Of a DNA stretch of 64,000 nucleotides, positions 56,391 to 64,000 are shown piece after piece. Each line of letters begins with the position of its first letter. Positions within the stretch are counted from its first letter, which is position 1. The stretch is from contig KN832561.1 in NCBI GenBank assembly GCA_000827205.1, positions 1,552,072-1,616,071 of the forward strand. The letters run 5' to 3'. Under the pieces are notes generated by a model. The model was not told where the DNA came from. It did not search any database and saw only the letters and a program-made list of their open reading frames with translations. The position numbers and the translations under genes are program-made. Source of the stretch: Plicaturopsis crispa FD-325 SS-3 (Eukaryota > Basidiomycota > Agaricomycetes > Amylocorticiales > Amylocorticiaceae).

Positions 56391-58774
56391 ATGTCGTTGT
56401 CGCTGTCTCGAGAGCCCACTTTACACGAACCAGCTCCTATACAGACTGTGCCCGCTGACACCGTTCAAAACGATGTACAAAAGGCTCCGCCAGCTTCAGA
56501 GAAGCCCAAATATGCAGGCTCCGGCACCCACGAAAGCCCGTACATCGTCGACTGGGATGAAAACGACCCGGACAACCCCTACACTTGGTCAAGGAGAAGG
56601 AAGTGGATAATCACCGCACAGGTAGCTTCCGGGACGTTGTCTGTATCTTTCGGGAGCAGCGCATATAGCGCTGGTATTCCACAAACCATGGCCGACTTGT
56701 CCGTCTCACGGGAGGTTGCTGTGCTCGGTCTCTCGCTGTATGTGTTCCTGTGAATCAATCGGTATGCGTTGAACCTGACGCGTGCACACTAGCTATGTCC
56801 TCGGATTCGGTTTGGGGTGCGTAGCGGACGCATGGTGGATATTGTCGAGTTCTCAACAAGTTCTTGTTCCAGGCCCCTTGTCTTCGCACCCATGAGCGAG
56901 GTACGCGGGATCTACATCATTGGCAATCTATGCAGACAGTATCAATATTGAACGCATTGCCAGCTTTACGGACGCGTAAGTTCATGCACACCCTGTACTA
57001 AGTTTATGATCAAGATTGATTCTCCCGCAAACAGCGTATCGTGTTCCTGTGCACGTACCTGTGTTTTGTCCTGATGAATCTCGGTGGCAGCTTGGGTGCC
57101 AATATCGCCACCTTGCTCGCATGCCGCTTACTCTCGGGTATCTTCGGAGCATCCAGTATGCACCCTGCTGTTGCTGTGACTGTGTCTCAGATGTCTAACA
57201 CGCTTTCGAATTAGTGCTAACGAATGCCGGTGGCTCTGTGACAGATGTTTGGAGTCCACGGGAGCGTGGCTTTGCCACTGCTGCATATTCGTCTGCTACG
57301 TTCTTAGGCCCAGGTTCGTGATAAGCACCCATGTTTCTGAGGACCGCAACATATTGAGGACGTCCTAGTATTTGGCCCAATCATAGGCGGATTTGTTTCA
57401 GACAATCCGCATTTAAAATGGCGATTCAACTTTTGGATCATTATCATTTTCTCCGCGGTCAGTTGGGCCGTGGGGTTATTTACCATGTCTGAAACGGTAC
57501 GTGAACTTGCTTAACTGTAGTTGCACGGCTTGCAGTCCCACTGCACGTTGCTGATATGAGTGCATTCATAGTACGGACCAGTTCTTCTCCGACGACGTGC
57601 TCGGAAGCTGCAAAAGCAATCGGGCGGATTGGTTCACTACATGTCGCACTATGACCTGACGCGATCTACCAATCTGCTCGAAGTTTTGCGCATAAACTTC
57701 AGTCGACCCTTCAGTGCGTGTTCAGTCAGCATCCGCTTTCTACCTGTGGCTCACACTCGCCTCCAGTGTTCTTCTTTACCGAGCCCATTGTGACTCTTCT
57801 TGCCGTCTACATGTCCATGTCATACGCGATCATGTATGCGTTCTTCGCCGCATTTCCCATCGTATTCCAAGAGCACCGCCACTTCACGCCAGGCGAAGGA
57901 GGACTTACCTTCCTTGGCATCGGTCTCGGGACCATGATTGGGACGTCGACGGTTCCGCTACAGACGCGTTTTTATGCCCGCGCGATCGAGAAGAGTCCGA
58001 CCGGGCGCGCACCACCGGAAGCGTAAGCTTGTGCTCAGTCGTACATTCTCTGTCCTCAAGTGAAGTGACTATTTATGGCTTTTATGGCAGGCGTTTACCA
58101 GGACCAATGCTAGGAGCAGGTGCGTTCAGACATTTCTTCCTCGAAATATTTTCTAATTGTCGAATTGAATTTCAGCCCTTCTCCCAGTCAGTCTGTTTTG
58201 GCTAGCATGGTGAGTAGGCGTCCAACTACTCCTTCCATTGCTCTAGAGCTAAACCCCAAATCCGTAGGACGACGGAACCTTCGGTCCACTGGATCGTCCC
58301 CGTACTATCCGGCATTCCGTTTGGCACGGGCATAGTCCTTATCCTGCAGGGGATTATTGCCTACTTCATGGATGCTTACGGGATTTACTTCTCGAGTGCC
58401 GTCGCTGCAGGGATTGTGCTCCGCTCGCTCTGCGCTGCGGGGTTCCCGCTGTTTACGCCCCCGATGTTCGACAAGCTCGGAGACCAGTGGGCATGTAGCG
58501 TGTTTGCATTCATGTCGCTGCTGTGTATGCCGATGCCGCTGTTGTTTTATGTGCGTTCTGCGTGGTTGCTTCGTGCACAGTGTCGGTGCTAACATGTTTG
58601 CCACATCTACAGAAATATGGGCGACAAATACGGGGAAGATCAAAATGGGCCTATCATGAACCGGGGCCGGATCCTTCTGCCGACTCGAGTGTGGGTCACA
58701 CCACTGTGACCATCGGAGAAAAAAGGGCGGGAAATGACTTAGAACCTGCCGATGCAAAGGGTGCAGCACGATGA
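56391..58774 (+). CDS. MFS drug:H+ antiporter-1 type transporter, tandem copy 1
   Basis: Thirteen exons total 1665 nt (554 aa): 56391-56737, 56793-56816, 56873-56900, 56964-56975, 57035-57155, 57215-57313, 57369-57496, 57572-57713, 57767-58022, 58091-58119, 58176-58209, 58268-58550 and 58613-58774. The N-terminal cytosolic region ends in YIVDWDENDPDNPYTWSRRR, a hallmark of fungal DHA1 (FLU1/TPO-like) exporters. Motif A is GPLVFAPMSELYGRRIVFL, and the motif C region reads SGIFGASMLTNAGGSVTDVW. Twelve spans are present, with the central loop YGPVLLRRRARKLQKQSGG. Likely a proton-driven exporter of drugs, polyamines or secondary metabolites; substrate unknown. Intron 1 is absent from the tandem copy downstream. 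Confidence 0.92.
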
Positions 58775-59533
58775 AATTTCGGGATTTAGGCAGATATTAT
58801 GACTAGGGTTTGGTGGGCGATGCACCCGAATCCGAGGTGGCTGGCAAATTCGGGGACCAGCTCAGTGCGTGGACAGACGTATTATTCTTGGGTGAATGAA
58901 CGCTGCGCAGGAGAGCAACTGCCAACCAGAGATGACGACTAGATGCGTGGACGGCGTTATTCTCCGTGAACTTTGTGGGTTTATAGACGCTCAATTATTT
59001 GCGAGACCTGTGGTCATACGGTAGCCAATGCTCAGCGCTCGGAGTCTTCAATCTTGGTTAAGTACTGTCTTCGATCGTTCTTACTCACCTTCCATATACG
59101 GACGGACATTCGATGTCGCATTTGTCGACGAAAGGGCCTGAGGAACATTTCCGCGCCTCCAATCTCCAGTTATCACGGTTATCGCATTTGACCGACTAAG
59201 ACTGAGGTATGTGTTCCCACTTATTTCTTTTCAGCTCGAATTAATGGCACTTTCCATGTAGAATCCCTTCCTCCTTCAAAGGTACTCACTGCTTGATCCG
59301 CTCCAACTGGTTGCCTGTGTAAGAGTTCGCCCTTGGTCCCGTCTTCGCGCGAGCCCACCAGAAGCTGATAATAGTGGCACTGATGCATCGATTCAAATTA
59401 GGCCTAAGCATGTCCGTCGAACAACAACGAATTTTGGAGGAATCGGAAAACGCCGGAAAACCCGGAGAATCTCGGGCTGGTGAAGAGATGGACACCAGCC
59501 CCAGCAGTGCGAGGCACCTTGACACGAAAGGTG
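58775..59533. other. Intergenic region between the tandem transporters
   Basis: It has no supported gene. An ATG at 59410 opens a frame that overlaps the true start of copy 2 out of frame and could be a leader; the homologous start at 59534 is preferred. Confidence 0.5.
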
Positions 59534-61835
59534 ATGTCGTCGTCGCTATATCTGGAGCCCACTCAACAGGAGTCAGAGCATATACAGACCGTACCCATTC
59601 GAGACGACGTGGACAGGTCTCTCGATCGTCCAGAGAACCCCAGATACTCTGGTTCAGGCACATCCGGAAGTCCTTATATCGTGGACTGGGATGAGAATGA
59701 CCCGGAAAATCCATACACTTGGTCAAGAGTAAAGAAATGGATGATTACGGCTCAGGTCTCTTCTGGGACATTATCTGTGTCCTTCGGGAGCAGCGCATAT
59801 AGTGCTGGTATTCCCCAAGCCATGGCTGATCTCCGCGTTTCACGGGAGGTCGCTGTGCTCGGCCTTTCGCTATATGTCCTTGGATTTGGGTTAGGGTGCG
59901 TAAATGCGTCATAATGTCTGAAATGTCTGCACTTTCTTTTCTCAATAATTGACCATCGCAGGCCACTGGTGTTTGCACCAATGAGTGAGGTGAGTAGCCT
60001 CTACAATACTTGCAATTAGTGTGGGCTTTATTGATGGTCCCCGATCTGCCAGCTCTACGGACGCGTAAGATCCTGCATATCTTGTCTTTCTCGCAGCTAA
60101 GCCACGAACAGCGTATTGTGTTCCTGTGCGCGTACTTGAGTTTCGCCCTGATGAACATCGGTGGTGGCTTGGGAACCAATATCGCTACCCTGCTCGCCTG
60201 CCGCTTGCTCGCTGGTATCTTCGGAGCATCCAGTACGTATATTGGCGGCGCACTCCCTCTCAATCGATTGCTGAAGCTCCACATGACAGTGCTCACGAAT
60301 GCTGGGGGCTCCGTCACAGACGTCTGGAGTCCACGAGAACGGGGTGCGGCTACCGCTGCATATTCGTATGCTACCTTCATAGGACCCGGTACGTGTAAAA
60401 TCTCGAAGCTGTTATTTTGCGCGTACGTCTGATCTACGATACATCAGTATTTGGGCCCATCATAGGTGGATTTGTGGCAGCCGATCCGCATCTGAAGTGG
60501 CGTTTCAACTTCTGGATCATCATTATATTCTCCGCGGTCAACTGGATTCTGAGCTTGTTCAACATGTCCGAGACGGTACGTGTCCTAGGTGTCTCGTCTG
60601 TGCGATCCCTCGCTTTGCTTACATATCTGCCTCCGCAGTATGGTCCAGTTCTGCTCCGACGACGTGCACGGAAACTACAAAAACAATCCGGTGGGATCGT
60701 GCACTACATATCGCACTATGATCTCACGCGATCCACGAACCTTCTGGAGGTCCTGCGTATTAATTTCAGCCGGCCCTTCGGTGCGTCTCGTCCAGTAACG
60801 CCCGATTCGTTACTTACACTGTCACGTTCCTCAGTGTTTTTCCTCACCGAGCCTATCGTGACCCTTCTTGCAGTGTATATGTCCATGTCCTACGCGTTCA
60901 TGTACGCGTTCTTCGCTGCCTTTCCGATCGTGTTCCAGGAGCATCGTCATTTTACACCGGGCCAAGGCGGACTTACCTTCCTCGGGATTGGTGTTGGGAC
61001 CATGATAGGGACTTCGACGGTTCCGCTGCAGACGCGCTTTTATGCCCGCGCTATCGAGAAGAGTTCGACAGGGCGCGCACCGCCGGAAGCGTAAGCAAAT
61101 GCACAGCCGTGGTCTCATTGTTCTCGTATCTACATCCGGAGACTCACAGAGGTTTTGATAGGCGATTGCCGGGACCGATGGTAGGCGCAGGTATGTCAAT
61201 GCTACTACATTGAACTTATACCATTCTCTAAGCCCGCTACGCATGCAGTACTCCTCCCAGTCAGTCTCTTTTGGTTAGCTTGGTAGGCCAGCATCCGCAT
61301 ACCTTTGATTGCATTCTGCCGACACTCCCAAAAATCCGCAGGACAACAGAACCTTCGGTTCACTGGATCGTTCCTGTACTCTCCGGTGTTCCGTTTGGCA
61401 TAGGTACAGTACTTATCCTGCAGGGTGTCATCGCTTACTTCATGGACGCGTACGGTATCTACTTCTCGAGCGCCGTCGCGGCGGGGATCGTCCTGCGCTC
61501 GCTCTGCGCTGCCGCGTTTCCCCTGTTTACACCCCCGATGTTTGACAAGCTCGGAGACCAGTGGTCATGCAGCGTGTTCGCGTTTGTTTCGCTCCTGTGC
61601 ACGCCGATGCCGTTCCTGTTTTGGGTGCGTGTTGCGTGCTAGTTTACTCTGTTTATTGGTGCTGATCTGGACACAATTTTAGAAATTCGGGAGGAAGATA
61701 CGAAACAAATCGAAATGGGCATATCATGAGCCGGTTCCAGAGGATGCTACTGATTTGCCCGCATATGCTACTGGGGTGACTGCCGTAGGAAAGGAGAAAA
61801 AAGACGCAGAACATGGGGACACGAAGGCAACATAA
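59534..61835 (+). CDS. MFS drug:H+ antiporter-1 type transporter, tandem copy 2
   Basis: Twelve exons total 1647 nt (548 aa): 59534-59895, 59962-59989, 60053-60064, 60112-60232, 60290-60388, 60448-60575, 60639-60780, 60835-61090, 61162-61190, 61249-61282, 61342-61624 and 61683-61835. The start at 59534 is set by alignment with copy 1 (MSSSLYLEPTQQESEHIQTV versus MSLSLSREPTLHEPAPIQTV). YIVDWDENDPENPYTWSR, GPLVFAPMSELYGRRIVFL and GASMLTNAGGSVTDVWSPRE are retained, so it should be functional. From copy 1 exon 3 onward all internal exons have the same length in both genes. Only the 55-bp intron 1 of copy 1 is missing here, with a perfect continuous frame. Divergence is concentrated in the termini. 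Confidence 0.92.
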
Positions 61836-61963
61836 ATATCCATTTTATGGCTGACCTTAAACAAACCAATATACCACAATCTGTATATGACACTTACTTG
61901 CGAGAATCGGTTACACGAATCGGTCGTGAGCATGTCAGTTTCGTAGGGTTGAGCACCTGCGTA

Positions 61964-63627
61964 TTATCTCCGTCGTTTCTTACTCGATCCTTCGTGGCTA
62001 TGCGTATCTCCTGCTGCCTCCCCGCCTGCAGCTACACCTCCGCCGCCTCTACCACCGCCCCCACGCCACCCACGTCCGCGCCCGCGGGCCCAGTTTCCCC
62101 TGCCACGGCCCCGACCTCCTCGATCGTACAGCACGCTCGTGTGCACATACGTCTGGACAGCGACCTCCATGGCAGTGTCAAGCGAGTCGAGACTTATGCC
62201 GGGCGGGTCTAGCGCGTTTGGCGGTATGACGACCTGCATGAAATCCCAAGCGGCCTCTGCACGGCCCATGCCCCACGCCTCGCTCGCTTGGCGCTCGATT
62301 TCCCGCATGACGCCCGTGCGCAGTGCGCCTATGCCTCGGTCATTCCGCGGGGCAGGAAATCTAGGGCGGAATCGCCGGTGAGTACATGATGAGGGGGGAA
62401 ACCATGGCAGCAATTAGTTCTTACCTGCCGCCTATGTGGTTGAGGACAAGCCTCGCCGCACCTACTTCTCTTGCAAACATGCCTGCCATACTGGGAACGG
62501 AATGGCCCCGTGCGAGTGCCTTCTCGCGAACGGCTTCTGCTGTTCTGTTGGAGGCCGGATCGACTGAGCGCGGAATATGTGCGTCGGTAGCTTCGTGTAC
62601 AACGAGAGATGGCGAGGGAGAAATTGCGAGGGGGATTATAGCAGAGGCATCAGAGGTGTCGCCGAGGACAACCAGTTTGCGTTCGGGACCAGAGGTCTCG
62701 CGAATGATATAGCCAAAAGATGGAGCTGTAAAGTGTGTTAGAATTTTTGGCTGCTTCGTTCTGAAGAGGTATCTTGCACCTCGATGTGAGATGGGACCGG
62801 CGTCAACTACTATATCGCTGAGAGGACCGGTTCCGCCAGTGAACTCGCGCCAGAAGCCATCCTCATCAGAGAAAAGGTCCTCTCCGGCCACCTCGCTTTC
62901 GTGCAAGTCGTCAGGTTCGCATGGTGTCGGTTCGTCACCTTCCCTGAGTAATTCGTGTACTATAAACTTCTCTGCTGTTCCTGTGAGCGTCATCTTCATA
63001 ATGCTGCGCACAAATGTGCGCAGGCCAGCTGGGCCATATAGTTCTATCTTCGGCTGGGTGTGTGCCAAAAGAATTGTGAGCGGACAATGAGCAGAATGCA
63101 TGCGATGTCGCGGTGGAAAGAATTACGGGTTTCGTGGACGGCCCAGGGTCTCCGAGGTAGCCAGACTCTAACAATGGCGGGAACAACACATTGCGTAGAA
63201 TGGGGATAATGCCCATGATGTGGTCTGCGTGCATATGCGTGATGAATATTTTCTTGACGCTGTTGACTTTGAGATGACGCGCCCCTCCGCGCGGCTGCAG
63301 CGCAAACTGGCGGAGGGTACCCTCGGCGCAATCGACCACTATACTTCCCACACAGTCAGACCGACATGGATGGATGCCATACAATAGAATCGTACTCCAT
63401 AAATTATCATTTCCCAGAACGTCGGCGACAAGACTGGAGCAATTACGCGACTCGGAAGGGCCTCCTCCACTGGATGTGCCCAGAAATGTGACGGTCATAT
63501 CTCTGGACATTTCTCGAGGAGCTCTTCGTTGAAATGGACGAAAATTTGCGTGGTAGTGCCGGTATCCTTGTGCGATGGTATTTCTCGATACACAAGGTGG
63601 AATAAATTTCAGAAAGGCAAATTGCAT
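61964..63627 (-). CDS. tRNase Z (tRNA 3'-end endonuclease) with RGG tail
   Basis: Exons 63627-63127, 63053-62425 and 62360-61964 total 1527 nt (508 aa). The enzyme cuts the 3' trailer from pre-tRNAs. It is a metallo-beta-lactamase fold protein: MTVTFLGTSSGGGPSESRNC, VVDCAEGTLRQF, the zinc motif FITHMHADHIMGI, YGPAGLRTFV, the segment KLVVLGDTSD (Asp ligand), VHEATDAHI and a late LNHIGGRF. At about 500 aa it is nearer the short ELAC1-like form than the 800-plus aa long form. The N-terminus (FLKFIPPCVSRNTIAQGYRH) is basic and could target mitochondria. An 18-residue in-frame stretch (LYGIHPCRSDCVG region) before VVDCAEG may be an unspliced intron. The C-terminus is rich in RG repeats (RGGRGRGRGNWARGRGRG). 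Confidence 0.9.
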
Positions 63628-63838
63628 GAGTAGATTGAAAGCAGAACGAACGAGAGAAAGCCAACGCCCACAAACGCCGTCGGATCGGCATCCGGATGAA
63701 CGCGTGGATTCGATTTGAACTTGAACGCTTCATTGCAACAACAGCAACTGGTCCGTTCATGATAGCCAGTATATCTCAAATCCTATAGCTCAGTGTCGTT
63801 TTTTCTACGAAAACATATCTAACCAGTACACGCCGGTC
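63628..63838. promoter_or_regulatory. Divergent intergenic region
   Basis: It is 211 bp between the tRNase Z start (minus) and the next gene start (plus), so the two promoters must overlap. No sharp TATA box is visible. Confidence 0.4.
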
Positions 63839-64000
63839 ATGGCATCCTCACGCTCATTAAATTCCCCAAATGTCTCCAGTAACGCACCCCCTCCAACACA
63901 GTTCAACTCGCCAGCTTTCCCCTCGATGCCAAACGTATTCGTTATTCCACCGGACGAAGAACAGCCCGAGAACCAGCCTTGGTGTTGCTTTGATGCTGGG
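63839..64000 (+). CDS. 5' end of a gene running out of the window
   Basis: An ATG at 63839 opens a frame that stays open for 54 codons to the window edge. The N-terminus is Ser/Asn/Pro-rich and disordered (SSRSLNSPNVSSSNAPPPTQ), followed by VFVIPPDEEQPENQPWCCFD. No domain is visible in this part, so I give no function. It would share its upstream region with tRNase Z. Confidence 0.5.
   Translation, partial: MASSRSLNSPNVSSNAPPPTQFNSPAFPSMPNVFVIPPDEEQPENQPWCCFDAG

Noticed and set aside
59374-59694. Alternative start and upstream frame for MFS copy 2
   Set aside because: The frame opened at 59410 runs out of phase with the conserved YIVDWDENDP region; joining it with the visible GT/AG pair does not restore the frame, while the ATG at 59534 aligns with copy 1.
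1-64000. CRISPR array, bacterial operon or secondary-metabolite core gene
   Set aside because: No direct-repeat/spacer array, no ribosome binding sites and no PKS, NRPS or terpene synthase motifs were seen; the gene structure is eukaryotic.

Overview
The window looks like nuclear DNA of a filamentous basidiomycete, most likely an Agaricomycete. Nearly every gene is cut by many introns of about 50-65 bp with GT-AG ends and loose branch sites. The gene content fits as well: DUF6534-type membrane proteins, F-box/LRR proteins, a TKL-like kinase with an HGDLK catalytic loop, DOMON-cytochrome b561 proteins, MFS transporters and small secreted proteins. There are no operons. Housekeeping genes alternate with accessory, tandemly duplicated genes. 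I saw no retrovirus-like or virus-derived element.

Layout. 1-1488: 3' part of a SulP anion transporter. 1740-4132: an F-box-type gene and a truncated paralogue of its first exon. 4235-4719: a MITE-like DNA transposon with target-site duplication. 5337-6008: an unrecognised three-exon gene. 6385-7856: a protein kinase. 8641-9060: degenerate 60-bp repeats in a gene-poor stretch. 10375-14127: SMG6/EST1-like NMD endonuclease with a PIN domain. 14632-16472: DOMON-b561 membrane protein. 16920-17627: nucleoside diphosphate kinase. 17856-18406: QCR7 of complex III. 18699-21503: transketolase in 14 exons. 23851-25572: MFS/monocarboxylate permease-like. 27511-27943: second MITE. 28752-31792: tandem PLP-dependent serine/threonine dehydratases. 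31903-32301: PET100. 33055-34231: secreted protein. 34444-35743: tRNA-related SINE copies. 36553-38791: glutamate decarboxylase. 40302-41311: GPI-type cupredoxin-like surface protein. 41782-45260: HID1. 46010-48131: second MCT-like MFS. 48387-50054: F-box/LRR protein. 50331-51907: RAD57-like recombinase. 52634-52735: fragment of a DUF6534 gene. 54060-55964: DUF6534 membrane protein. 56391-61835: tandem DHA1-type MFS transporters. 61964-63627: tRNase Z. 63839-64000: start of another gene.

Functional themes are mixed, so the window is a normal chromosome arm rather than one cluster. Mitochondrial roles recur (QCR7, PET100, possibly tRNase Z), as do RNA quality control and processing (SMG6, tRNase Z) and transport (five transporters). 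Exon models were built by hand from splice signals. For most of the larger genes (SMG6, transketolase, HID1, glutamate decarboxylase, the MFS transporters, both dehydratases, DOMON-b561) I checked that exon lengths sum to an uninterrupted frame of family-typical size.

The most interesting points are: a pair of tRNA-related SINE copies in which one carries three back-to-back perfect hairpins; a tandem MFS pair whose exon structure is identical except for one precisely present/absent intron; 6-, 12-, 16- and 18-nt internal microexons; two GC-AG introns in HID1; a 15-bp hairpin inside the SMG6 coding region; and an RGG/GRG tail on tRNase Z.
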